The notes under the pieces: generated by a model
What the model saw: the letters and a program-made list of their open reading frames with translations, nothing else
Database searches by the model: none
What the model was told of the DNA's origin: nothing
In this document: piece by piece, positions 27,175 to 35,888 of the stretch
Layout of the letters: each line of letters starts with the position of its first letter
Position numbering within the stretch: the stretch's first letter is position 1
Program-made: the position numbers and the translations under genes
Assembly: GCF_016428975.1 (NCBI RefSeq)
Contig: NZ_JAELTT010000017.1
Span: forward strand, 1-64,000
Reading direction: 5' to 3'
DNA from: Dyella sp. ASV21
Lineage (GTDB): Bacteria; Pseudomonadota; Gammaproteobacteria; Xanthomonadales; Rhodanobacteraceae
Length of the DNA stretch: 64,000 nt

Positions 27175-27242
27175 CCCCAGCTTCTGGCCTGAACACGGCT
27201 TGAGCGCGTGGCCTGTCGTCGAACGAACGCCAGGTTACTGCC

Positions 27243-28139
27243 ATGAAACGCCGAATGCCCACGCTCAACGCCCTGAAGGTTTTTGAAGTCGCCGCCGCTC
27301 AGGGCAGTTTCACGCGAGCGGCCCATGTACTCCACGTTACGCAGGGTGCGGTAAGCAGGCAGGTTCGCCAGCTCGAAGACCAACTGGGCGAGGTCTTGCT
27401 GGCGCGCCGGCATCATCGGCTTGAGCTGACCGCAGCGGGACGCACGCTTCTGCGCGGGCTGCGTCGCGCCTTCGATGGCATCGAACTGACCGTGCGTGCG
27501 GTGCAACAGCAGCAGGATAGAAGCCGACTGCATATCAATGCGCCTCCCACGTTTGCCCTGCGATGGCTACTGCCGCGCCTTGGGCGCTTGCGTGCAGCCC
27601 ATCCCGAACTGGAAATCAGCTTGACCAGCCAGACCCGGGACAACCTGGTGGAAATGGGCCAGCTCGATTGCGCCATTCGCTTTGGCGATGGCGAGTGGAA
27701 TCATCTCGAAAGCTCTCTCATCTTTCACGAGCGCCACATGGCCGTATGTTCGCCAGGCTTGCTGGCCAATCGACGTCCCGAAGAGGTCGAGCTTTCCGAA
27801 CACGCGTTGATCCATGTGCTTGCCGCGCCGGATCGCCGGTACATGACCTGGCAGCACTGGCTGCAGGCGGCAGGGCTGAAGCACGTGGAAGTCCAGGGGG
27901 GCTATGAGTTCGATCTTCTGGATATGGCCATCCGTGCCGCAGCGGACGGGCTGGGCATCACCATCGCGGACCGTCACATGGTGTCGCCCGAACTTGCCGA
28001 TGGCACCTTGGTGCCTTTTCGCGATGTCGAGATCGAGGGACACCAGTCGTATTGGCTCGTGACGCGGGCAGGGCAGCCACCGTCGCCCGTCGTCGATCAC
28101 TTTCGCGCATGGATGCAGAACGAAGCCGAACGTTCCTAG
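27243..28139 (+). CDS. LysR-family transcriptional regulator (GcvA-like)
   Basis: A 298-residue DNA-binding regulator. The N-terminal winged helix-turn-helix reads LNALKVFEVAAAQGSFTRAA followed by HVTQGAVSRQVRQLE. The C-terminal part is a periplasmic-binding-like effector domain, with the LDCAIRFGDGEW signature of the GcvA/AmpR branch. It lies between the channel gene and the aldehyde-dehydrogenase operon on the same strand. Local control of both flanking units is the simplest reading. The inducer would be an intermediate of the pathway (inference). Confidence 0.9.
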   Translation: MKRRMPTLNALKVFEVAAAQGSFTRAAHVLHVTQGAVSRQVRQLEDQLGEVLLARRHHRLELTAAGRTLLRGLRRAFDGIELTVRAVQQQQDRSRLHINAPPTFALRWLLPRLGRLRAAHPELEISLTSQTRDNLVEMGQLDCAIRFGDGEWNHLESSLIFHERHMAVCSPGLLANRRPEEVELSEHALIHVLAAPDRRYMTWQHWLQAAGLKHVEVQGGYEFDLLDMAIRAAADGLGITIADRHMVSPELADGTLVPFRDVEIEGHQSYWLVTRAGQPPSPVVDHFRAWMQNEAERS

Positions 28140-28354
28140 CAATGCGCTGAACGACGCCAACGGCGCTGTCTGCTCGCAGGTCACCGACGGCGCGCGTAGC
28201 CATACATTTTTTCATGGTTGCCCAAAGATTTAATCGTTTGTGATCGCTGCCGTGCGTCGCCGATCCTGCGGCGGAGAGCTCTTGGGGCGCTGACGTGCAC
28301 GGGGTGTTCGTTGTCGCGCAAGGGCATGCCGATGCATTGCCGGAGCGAGAAACA

Positions 28355-29782
28355 GTGGCGAAAAGCGCATGGAATTATGTGAATGGCGGCTTCGTCGCAC
28401 CCGGAGCGGGTCCGGTGATTTCCGTGGACAACCCCGCTTCCGGGGCGCTCGTCGGGGACATCGTCGGGGCCACGCCTGAGCAGATTGAACAGGCCTGCGC
28501 GGCGGCTGCACATGCCCAGCGCGCGTGGGCGCGCCTTCCCTCCGCCGAGCGCGGGGCGCACCTGCGGCGACTTGCCGATGCGCTGCAAGCCCAAGCGTCG
28601 ACGGTGGGTGAGGTGCTGGCCCGCGAATCGGGCAAAAGCCTGGATGACGCGCGCCATGAAGTGATCTACGCGGCGGAGATCACGCGCTACCACGCGGAGT
28701 GGGCACGTCGCATCGAGGGCGAGGTCATTCCCAGCGATAGCGCGGACGAAACCATCCTGTTGCAACGCGAACCGATCGGCGTGGTTGCCTGCCTTATTCC
28801 CTTCAACTACCCGGTCTACACCTTGCTGCGGAAAGTGGCGCCCGCGCTCATTGCGGGTAATGCCGTGGTGGTTCGCCCGAGCAACCACACGCCGTTGAGC
28901 GCGCTGGCGATCGCAAAGGTGATCGACCAGTCGGGTTTGCCGGCAGGCTTGATCAACATTCTGGTGATGTCGCATGAAGAGGCCCGCGTGCTGTGTACGC
29001 AGCCTGGCGTGGGCATGATCACCTTGACCGGCAGTGTGGGTGCCGGTCGGGCGGTGCTGGAATACTGCAAGGCGCATATCGCCAAGCCCTCGTTGGAGCT
29101 CGGGGGCAAGACGCCCGCCATCATCGAGCCCGATGCCGACTTGGAGGCGGCGGCCCAGGCCATCGTGGCGTCCAAGACCACCCATTGCGGCCAGCTCTGT
29201 ACCGCCATCGAGCGCGTCTATGTGCATCGCAGCGTGCACGACCGCTTCCTGGCCTTGCTGCGCGATCGTCTTTCTCGGGTGCGTTCTGGCGATCGCGCCC
29301 GGGACGCCAGCCTTTTGGGGCCGATGATCAGCCGTGAGGCACGCGATGCCGTGCATGCGAAGGTCGAGCGAGCGCTGGCGGAAGGGGCGGCACTGGAATG
29401 CGGCGGTACGTTGCCGGACGGCGCGGGCTACTTCTATCCCGCGACCTTGCTGAGCGGGTGTCGCCAAGACATGGAGATCGTTCGGGAGGAGATCTTTGGT
29501 CCGGTGCTTCCCGTGCTGGTCTATGACACGCTGGATGAAGCCATTGCGCTTGCCAACGATCACCAGTTTGGTCTGGCGTCGGTGCTGTACACGGAGCAAT
29601 ACCGCAGCGCGCTCAAGGTCGCCAACCGCATCGAGGCGGGCGAGCTGTACATCAACAGGACGCCCGCCGATCCCTATCAGGGCTTTCACGCGGGCTGGAA
29701 GCGCTCGGGCCTTGGCGGCGACGACGGCAAGCACGGCATGCTGGAGTTCACGCAGACTCGCCTGGTCGTCATGAGGTACTGA
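28355..29782 (+). CDS. Aldehyde dehydrogenase (AldA-like)
   Basis: NAD(P)-dependent oxidation of an aldehyde to its acid. GTG at 28355 is chosen because GGAG precedes it and the 475-residue product matches the length of E. coli AldA; an extension to 28295 is less likely. Seen: PFNYPVY (Asn), LELGGKTP (Glu), HCGQLCTAIERVYV (catalytic Cys) and a C-terminus AGWKRSGLGGDDGKHG close to that of lactaldehyde/glycolaldehyde dehydrogenase AldA. It is the first gene of a four-gene operon; the MFS gene follows after 3 bases. The substrate is probably a short hydroxy-aldehyde or sugar aldehyde. Confidence 0.9.
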   Translation: MAKSAWNYVNGGFVAPGAGPVISVDNPASGALVGDIVGATPEQIEQACAAAAHAQRAWARLPSAERGAHLRRLADALQAQASTVGEVLARESGKSLDDARHEVIYAAEITRYHAEWARRIEGEVIPSDSADETILLQREPIGVVACLIPFNYPVYTLLRKVAPALIAGNAVVVRPSNHTPLSALAIAKVIDQSGLPAGLINILVMSHEEARVLCTQPGVGMITLTGSVGAGRAVLEYCKAHIAKPSLELGGKTPAIIEPDADLEAAAQAIVASKTTHCGQLCTAIERVYVHRSVHDRFLALLRDRLSRVRSGDRARDASLLGPMISREARDAVHAKVERALAEGAALECGGTLPDGAGYFYPATLLSGCRQDMEIVREEIFGPVLPVLVYDTLDEAIALANDHQFGLASVLYTEQYRSALKVANRIEAGELYINRTPADPYQGFHAGWKRSGLGGDDGKHGMLEFTQTRLVVMRY

Positions 29783-29785
29783 ATC

Positions 29786-31084
29786 ATGACGATGAAGGAA
29801 ACCATGGAGATGCCTGCCTCTTCAGCGGCGGGTAGCAGGTTCTATCGCTACGGGCAGTTGTTTCTGCTGGTGCTTGCCGCGGGCGCCATCTATCCGGTGC
29901 TCTACCTGCGTCAGGTGTACCAGAGCATCATGCTGGTCGCGCTGGGGATCGACAACGAGCAGTTGGGGTACCTGTACTCCATGCTGGGCCTGGCGTTCAT
30001 GCTCAGCTATCTCCCAAGCGGCTGGCTGGCCGACCGGATCGCACCACGCATCCTTATCAGTGTGTCGTTGCTCGGCACCAGCGCACTGGCTTGGTGGTAC
30101 GCCACGCTGCCGGCTTATACGTCGCTGCTGGTCATCTTCTGCGGCTTCGGCGTAACCACGGGTCTGACGTTCTGGGCAGCCTTGCTCAAGCGTGTGAAGG
30201 TGCTGGCGGGTGCGGGCGAGCAAGGGCGTTTCTTTGGCGTACTGGATGGTGGTCGTGGCTTAGTGGAGGCCCTGCTGGCCACGGCCGCCATTGCCATGTT
30301 CGCTTACTTCAGCGGTTCACGGGACACGGGTGCGGCGATAGGCCTTGGTTATGTCATCAAGCTCTATGCCGCGTGCTGCCTGGTCTTGGGCGTGCTTCTC
30401 GCGCTCTTGCGTGACCCGCCGTCGCCCGCGCAGCCGGCCGAGCTCAGTGTGGCTGCGCCACGCAGCACGCTGGCAGACCTCTCGTATCTCGCCACGCTGC
30501 CCGAGCTGTGGCTGGTCACCGCCATCGTGTTCTGTGGCTATCACTTCTTCTGGGCCACTTACAGCTTCTCGGCCTATCTGGAGGAAAGCGGGCTTGGGCT
30601 GAGCGCCACGGCTGCCGGGGTCATCACCACCATCAAGTTGTGGATGCGGCCCCTGGGTGGCGCTGGCGGTGGCTGGTTGGGCGATCGCTTCACCAATGTG
30701 GGGGTGCTGATCTGGGCTTTGTCCCTGACGGGCCTTGGCATGCTGGGGCTGCTGGTGGCGCCGCTCGCCCATAGCGTAGCCCTGGTGGTGGTGCTGGTGA
30801 TCGCCATTGGCTTGCTTACCTATAGCATTCGCGGACTGTATTGGGCGGTGCTCGACCAATGCCGGATACCCGAGCGCATGACCGGTTTGGCGATCGGCGT
30901 CATTTCCGTGGTCGGATATTCGCCGGACGTGTTGCTTCCCTTGATCAACGGCAAGGTGACGCAAGCGTTTCCCGGCCCGCTCGGCTACCAACTGTACTTT
31001 GTCTATATCGCGGTGATGGGCTCGCTGGGCGCGCTGGCGGCCGTGGCTTTGCAGCGCCGCGTGGCCAGAAGGAAGGCTTCATGA
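29786..31084 (+). CDS. MFS transporter (YihN-like)
   Basis: A 432-residue inner-membrane permease with twelve predicted membrane segments and the MFS loop motif GWLADRIAPR between TM2 and TM3, with a second copy GGGWLGDRFTNVG in the second half. Overall it resembles E. coli YihN and related putative sugar or sugar-acid permeases. Its start is 3 bases after the aldehyde dehydrogenase stop, and its stop overlaps the next ATG (ATGA). The operon context suggests it imports the substrate oxidised by the encoded enzymes. Confidence 0.87.
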   Translation: MTMKETMEMPASSAAGSRFYRYGQLFLLVLAAGAIYPVLYLRQVYQSIMLVALGIDNEQLGYLYSMLGLAFMLSYLPSGWLADRIAPRILISVSLLGTSALAWWYATLPAYTSLLVIFCGFGVTTGLTFWAALLKRVKVLAGAGEQGRFFGVLDGGRGLVEALLATAAIAMFAYFSGSRDTGAAIGLGYVIKLYAACCLVLGVLLALLRDPPSPAQPAELSVAAPRSTLADLSYLATLPELWLVTAIVFCGYHFFWATYSFSAYLEESGLGLSATAAGVITTIKLWMRPLGGAGGGWLGDRFTNVGVLIWALSLTGLGMLGLLVAPLAHSVALVVVLVIAIGLLTYSIRGLYWAVLDQCRIPERMTGLAIGVISVVGYSPDVLLPLINGKVTQAFPGPLGYQLYFVYIAVMGSLGALAAVALQRRVARRKAS

Positions 31085-32298
31085 AAGTGGTTGAACTGGA
31101 AACCCATGTGGTGGCGGTTCCGCCGCCGCATATCGGTGGCATGTACTGGTTGTTCGTGCGGCTGCGCACGGACAACGGCATCGAAGGTGTCGGCGAGATC
31201 TATTCGGCGACCTTCCACCCCAAGGCCATGGTGCCCATGATCGAGGATGTCTTTACGCGATATCTGCTCGACCATGATCCGCACCACGTCGAGCGCTTCT
31301 TCCGGCAGGCCTATTCCAGCGGGTTCACCCAACGTCCGGACCTCAGCATGATGGGCATCGTCAGCGGCCTGGAAATGGCCTGCTGGGACATCGTGGGCAA
31401 GGCGGCCGGAAAACCGGTGTATGAATTGCTCGGCGGCAAGGTGCATGAGCGTCTTCGCTCCTACACCTATCTCTACCCGCGCAATGCCCAGGGTGAGTAC
31501 GACTACGGCGACCCCGACCTCGCGGCGGAATACGCCGTGCGCGCCAAGGAGCAGGGGTTCACGGCGGTGAAGTTCGACCCGGCCGGTCCGTATACCGCCT
31601 ACTCCGGTCATCAGGTGTCGCTGGACGTGCTGGACCGTTCCGAGCTGTTCTGTCGCCGCATTCGCGAGGCGGTGGGCAGCCATTGCGACCTGCTGTTCGG
31701 CACGCATGGGCAAATGGTGCCCTCGTCGGCGATTCGTCTTGCCAGGCGATTGGAGAAGTACGACCCGCTGTGGTTCGAGGAGCCGGTGCCTCCGGGGCAG
31801 GAGGAGGCCATGGCCGAGGTTGCCCGCAAAACGAGCATTCCCATCGCCGCAGGCGAGCGGCTCACGACCAAGTACGAGTTCTTCAAGCTGTTGCAAGCCG
31901 GCGGCGCGTCGATTCTCCAGATGAATGTCGGTCGCTGTGGCGGTTTGCTGGAGGCCAAGAAGATCGCGAGCCTGGCCGAAGTGCACTACGCGCAGATTGC
32001 GCCGCATTTGTACAACGGGCCGGTCGGTGCGGCGGCGAGCTTCCAGCTCGCGGCGTGTACGCCCAACTTCCTGATCCAGGAAAGCATCGGCACCTGGGAC
32101 GGCTTCCATGCCGAGATTCTCAAGCAGCCGCTGCAGTGGGAGGACGGTTACCTCATCCCCTCTCGCGAGCCTGGGCTGGGCGTGGAACTGGATATGGACG
32201 TGGTGCGCCGTCACTCCTCGTACGAAGGAGAGCGCTTGCATCTCCAAATGGCGACTTCGCCCTATGACGTGAAGGACAGCTCGCCCGCCAAGGGTTGA
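31081..32298 (+). CDS. Enolase-superfamily sugar-acid dehydratase-like enzyme with altered metal site
   Basis: A 405-residue mandelate racemase/muconate lactonizing family protein, nearest in layout to D-galactonate and mannonate dehydratases. The capping domain covers residues 1-125 and the barrel follows. Seen: VKFDPAGP (about 163-170), LLFGTHGQM (204-212), WFEEPVPP (231-238), AAGERL (256-261) and IAPHLYNGP (306-314). The two later Glu ligands and His309 are kept. At the first ligand position, Asp in the D-x-H motif, this protein has Gly207 (G-T-H209). It likely dehydrates or isomerises an acid produced by the neighbouring oxidoreductases; its exact reaction is unknown. Confidence 0.85.
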   Translation: MKVVELETHVVAVPPPHIGGMYWLFVRLRTDNGIEGVGEIYSATFHPKAMVPMIEDVFTRYLLDHDPHHVERFFRQAYSSGFTQRPDLSMMGIVSGLEMACWDIVGKAAGKPVYELLGGKVHERLRSYTYLYPRNAQGEYDYGDPDLAAEYAVRAKEQGFTAVKFDPAGPYTAYSGHQVSLDVLDRSELFCRRIREAVGSHCDLLFGTHGQMVPSSAIRLARRLEKYDPLWFEEPVPPGQEEAMAEVARKTSIPIAAGERLTTKYEFFKLLQAGGASILQMNVGRCGGLLEAKKIASLAEVHYAQIAPHLYNGPVGAAASFQLAACTPNFLIQESIGTWDGFHAEILKQPLQWEDGYLIPSREPGLGVELDMDVVRRHSSYEGERLHLQMATSPYDVKDSSPAKG

Positions 32299-32302
32299 GC
32301 GA

Positions 32303-33925
32303 ATGCAGGGTAATCCAGTGACTTACGACTACATCATTGTGGGGGCGGGCTCGGCCGGCTGCATTCTGGCGGAGCGGTTGAGCGCCTCGGGGCGATACTC
32401 GGTACTGGTGCTGGAGGCGGGCGGGCGCGATGACTCGCCGTGGATCAAGATGCCCGGCGGCTTCGTGAAGCTCTACTACAACCCCCAGTACAACTACATG
32501 TACTACAGCCAGCCACAAGCCCAATTGGGCGGGCGCACCTTGTACGCGCCGCGCGGCAAGGGCCTGGGTGGTTCGGGGTCGATCAACGCGATGATCTACG
32601 TGCGTGGTCAGCCCAAGGATTTCGACGACTGGGCTGCCGCCGGCAATACCGGCTGGGGTTGGCGCGATGTGCTGCCGTACTTCCGAAAGCTGGAGACGCA
32701 CGCGGATGGCGAGAGCGCGCACCATGGCGGGAGCGGCCCCATCCACATCAGCTCCATGCGCGGCAAGACGCATCCGATTTGCGATGCGTTCCTGGCTGGT
32801 TGTGATGAGCTGGGGCTTCCGCTGACGTCCGATTTCAACGGTGCGCAGTTCGAAGGAGCCGGCATCTACGACCTCAACGCACGTCATGGCGTGCGCAGCT
32901 CCAGCAGTTTCGCGTACCTGCACCCTGCCATGAAGCGGCCGAACGTGCGTGTGGAAACGCAGGCGCAGGTGGAGCGCGTAGTGTTCGATGCCGAACGCCG
33001 CGCGGTGGGTGTGCGCGTGCGTCGAGGCGACCGCGTGGAAACTTTCATGGCGGGCCGAGAGGTCATTCTCAGTGCCGGGGCGGTCGGCTCACCCACGCTG
33101 CTGCAACGGTCCGGCGTGGGCGATCACGCGTTGCTGAGTGAGTGCGGCATCGAGACCCTGCACCACCTTCCCGCGGTTGGCTCGAACATGCAGGATCACC
33201 TGTGCGTCAGCTATTACTACAAGTCCAGGATACCCACGCTCAACGATGTGCTGCGTTCGCGCATGGGGCAGTGGAAGGTGGGCTTGCAGTATTTCTTGCG
33301 CCGCAGCGGCCCGTTGGCGATGAGCGTCAACCAGTCCGGGGGCTTTTTCCGCGGCGACGCGACGCAAGAGCAACCCAATCTGCAGCTCTATTTCAATCCG
33401 CTGTCTTACCAGATACCCAAGAGCAGCAAGGCGAGCATCCAGCCCGAGCCGTATTCGGGCTTCCTGCTTTGCTTCAGTCCTTGCCGCCCAAGCAGTCGGG
33501 GTTCGGTGCGCATCGCCTCTGCCCGGGTGGAGGAGGCGCCGCTGATCGATCCCAATTACCTGGCCACGGCGCACGACATCGACGACGTGGTGCAGGGGAG
33601 TCGTCTTGTGCGTCGCATCATGGGCACGGCCGCACTGCGCGGGGTTACCGTCGAGGAAACGATACCGGGTCCGCAGGTGCACAGTGACGAGGACATGGTG
33701 CGGTATTTCCGCGAAAACTGCGGCTCGATCTACCACCTGTGTGGTTCGTGCGCCATGGGCGTCGACCCGGTCACCTCCGTGGTCGACGCCCAGTTGCGGG
33801 TTCATGGCCTGCGTGGCTTGCGCGTAGTTGACGCCTCGGTTTTCCCCAATGTGACATCGGGCAACATCAACGCAGCGACGATGATGGTGGCGGAAAAGGC
33901 CGCAGAGTTGATCCTGGCATCGTAG
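32303..33925 (+). CDS. GMC-family oxidoreductase (choline-dehydrogenase-like)
   Basis: An FAD enzyme of 540 residues that oxidises an alcohol to an aldehyde or ketone. Seen: the FAD-binding GAGSAGC at 14-20, GRTLYAPRGKGLGGSGSIN (GMC signature 1), ILSAGAVGSPTLLQRSGVG (signature 2), catalytic His478 in YHLCGSCAMG and Asn521 in SGNINAATMMVAEKAA. No signal peptide. It is the last gene of the four-gene operon, 4 bases after the enolase-superfamily gene. With the AldA-like enzyme it suggests stepwise alcohol-aldehyde-acid oxidation before dehydration. A GTG at 32318 is an alternative start. Confidence 0.9.
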   Translation: MQGNPVTYDYIIVGAGSAGCILAERLSASGRYSVLVLEAGGRDDSPWIKMPGGFVKLYYNPQYNYMYYSQPQAQLGGRTLYAPRGKGLGGSGSINAMIYVRGQPKDFDDWAAAGNTGWGWRDVLPYFRKLETHADGESAHHGGSGPIHISSMRGKTHPICDAFLAGCDELGLPLTSDFNGAQFEGAGIYDLNARHGVRSSSSFAYLHPAMKRPNVRVETQAQVERVVFDAERRAVGVRVRRGDRVETFMAGREVILSAGAVGSPTLLQRSGVGDHALLSECGIETLHHLPAVGSNMQDHLCVSYYYKSRIPTLNDVLRSRMGQWKVGLQYFLRRSGPLAMSVNQSGGFFRGDATQEQPNLQLYFNPLSYQIPKSSKASIQPEPYSGFLLCFSPCRPSSRGSVRIASARVEEAPLIDPNYLATAHDIDDVVQGSRLVRRIMGTAALRGVTVEETIPGPQVHSDEDMVRYFRENCGSIYHLCGSCAMGVDPVTSVVDAQLRVHGLRGLRVVDASVFPNVTSGNINAATMMVAEKAAELILAS

Positions 33926-34032
33926 CCGGGGCTTTTCCATTGAATTTGCAGGATTTTCGCGGTTGCGGTGCAGTGTGACCAACCGTGACGGGCGCGTTAG
34001 AATGGCGTTTTGCCCCGTCACGGAACTCACGC

Positions 34033-35202
34033 ATGTCCGCTCGCCTGAATCCCCTCGATCTGTACGACGTCCGTTCGCTGCTTTCCGACGAAGAGCGCAT
34101 GGTGCAAGACTCCGTCGGCCGTTTTGTCGACGAGAAAGTGTTGCCCATCATCGGCGACGCGTTCGATCAGGGGCGCTTTCCCAAGGAGCTGGTTTCCGAG
34201 ATCGCCAACCTTGGCCTGCTCGGCGCCACCATTCCCGAGAAGTACGGCTGCGCCGGGATGAACGGCGTGAGCTACGGCCTGATCTGCCAGGAGCTGGAGC
34301 GCGGCGATTCGGGCCTGCGCAGCTTCGCTTCGGTGCAAAGCTCGCTGTGCATGTATCCCATCTACGCTTACGGCACGGAAGAGCAGAAGATGCACTACCT
34401 GCCCAAGATGGCGGCAGGCGAGGTGATCGGTTGCTTCGGCCTTACCGAGCCGCATGGCGGCTCCGACCCGGCCAACATGAAGACGCATGCCAAGAAGGAT
34501 GGCGGCGACTGGGTGATCAACGGCGCCAAGATGTGGATCACCAATGGCAATCTCGCGCACATCGCCATCGTATGGGCGCAGACCGAGGACGGCATCCAGG
34601 GTTTCATCGTGCCGACCAGCACGCCCGGCTTCACCGCCCAGGAAGTGCACAAGAAGATGAGCCTGCGCGCCTCGGTGACCAGCGCGTTGTTCTTCGACAA
34701 CGTGCGCGTGCCCGAAGCCAACCGCCTGCCCAACGTCAAAGGCCTGAAGGGCCCGTTGGGCTGCCTCACGCAGGCCCGTTACGGCATCACCTGGGGCCCG
34801 ATCGGTGCCGCGCAGGCGTGCCTTAAGGAAGTGCTCGACTACACCCATGATCGCGTGCTGTTCGGCCGCCCGCTGGCGTCCAACCAGGCCATCCAGATCA
34901 AGCTGGCCGAAATGGCCCGTCGCATCACCATGGCGCAGCTGCTGTCGCTGCAGCTTGGCCGTCTCAAGGATGCCGGCAACATGCAGCCCACGCAGGTGTC
35001 GCTGGCCAAGTGGAACAACTGCCGCATGGCGATCGACATTGCGCGCGAGTGCCGCGATATCCTCGGCGGGGCCGGCATCACCACCGAGCATGTGGCCATT
35101 CGTCACGCGCTCAACCTGGAATCGGTCATTACCTACGAAGGCACCGAGACGGTGCACCAGTTGGTGGTCGGTCGTGAGTTGACGGGCATCAACGCGTTCT
35201 GA
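34033..35202 (+). CDS. gcdH: Glutaryl-CoA dehydrogenase
   Basis: Oxidises and decarboxylates glutaryl-CoA to crotonyl-CoA with FAD, in lysine and tryptophan degradation. The 389-residue protein starts at MSARLNPLDLYD (34033); a longer frame to 33985 is not supported. Seen: SSLCMYPIYAYGTEEQ, GLTEPHGGSDP, KMSLRASVTSALFFDNVRVPE and the catalytic base Glu369 in YEGTETVH, a set that separates GcdH from general acyl-CoA dehydrogenases. It is transcribed on its own. Its pathway partner, aminoadipate semialdehyde dehydrogenase, is at the right edge of the window. Confidence 0.93.
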   Translation: MSARLNPLDLYDVRSLLSDEERMVQDSVGRFVDEKVLPIIGDAFDQGRFPKELVSEIANLGLLGATIPEKYGCAGMNGVSYGLICQELERGDSGLRSFASVQSSLCMYPIYAYGTEEQKMHYLPKMAAGEVIGCFGLTEPHGGSDPANMKTHAKKDGGDWVINGAKMWITNGNLAHIAIVWAQTEDGIQGFIVPTSTPGFTAQEVHKKMSLRASVTSALFFDNVRVPEANRLPNVKGLKGPLGCLTQARYGITWGPIGAAQACLKEVLDYTHDRVLFGRPLASNQAIQIKLAEMARRITMAQLLSLQLGRLKDAGNMQPTQVSLAKWNNCRMAIDIARECRDILGGAGITTEHVAIRHALNLESVITYEGTETVHQLVVGRELTGINAF

Positions 35203-35234
35203 AGGGCGCTTGATGCTCTCCGTACCCAGTGAGC

Positions 35235-35267
35235 GTCATCCCGGCGAAAGCCGGGATCCAGTGACGT
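35235..35267. repeat. Short REP-like palindromic repeat
   Basis: CGTCATCCC followed by a hairpin, ATCCCGGC-GAAA-GCCGGGAT (35238-35257), then CCAGTGACG. A related unit is at 59118-59142. Elements beginning CGTCATYCC with this hairpin are dispersed in many proteobacterial genomes, usually between genes. Confidence 0.75.
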
Positions 35268-35345
35268 TTCTTTCGCTGGAAACGTGGCTTCCGAATCGGA
35301 GCAACGTTGCGTTGAGCCGGCCGTAACGCAAGGGCAAGCGACGAG

Positions 35346-35888
35346 ATGAACGGGCAAGACATCCGCATCGAAACCGAACGTCTTCTGCTGCGCCCGCCGC
35401 AGGCGGAGGACTTCGACCCCTGGGCAGCGAACATGGCCGATGCCGAATCGGCCCGCTTTATTGGCGGAATGCAGCCGCGCGCGGTGGCCTGGCGGGGCTT
35501 TCTCACCATGGCCGGTGCGTGGGCGGTGCAGGGCTTTGGCATGTTCTCGGTGATCGAGAAGCAGAGCGGGCAGTGGATCGGCCGCATGGGCCCGTGGTTT
35601 CCCGAAGGCTGGCCCGGTCGCGAAGTCGGCTGGGGCTTGGCGCGCGCGGCCTGGGGCAAAGGCTATGCGCTGGAAGGCGCCACTGCCTGCATGGATTTCG
35701 CCTTCGATCGCCTGGGTTGGGACGATGTGATCCATAACATCGACCCGGCCAACGCGCCCTCGCAAGCGCTGGCGCGCAGGCTCGGCTCGGACCTGCGCGG
35801 CATGGGGCGGCTGCCCGAGCCGTTCGAAAACGTAGCCGTCGAACTGTGGGGACAGACCCGCGAGCAATGGCGGAGGCGTCGCCCATGA
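35346..35888 (+). CDS. GNAT-family N-acetyltransferase (RimJ-like)
   Basis: A 180-residue acetyltransferase. It opens with IRIETERLLLRPPQAEDF, typical of the RimJ/RimL branch. The acetyl-CoA region reads GREVGWGLARAAWGKGYALEG (about residues 90-112), followed by NAPSQALARRLG. The substrate could be a protein N-terminus, an antibiotic or a small amine and cannot be told from sequence. Its stop overlaps the start of the next gene (ATGA), so the two are translationally coupled. Confidence 0.88.
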   Translation: MNGQDIRIETERLLLRPPQAEDFDPWAANMADAESARFIGGMQPRAVAWRGFLTMAGAWAVQGFGMFSVIEKQSGQWIGRMGPWFPEGWPGREVGWGLARAAWGKGYALEGATACMDFAFDRLGWDDVIHNIDPANAPSQALARRLGSDLRGMGRLPEPFENVAVELWGQTREQWRRRRP

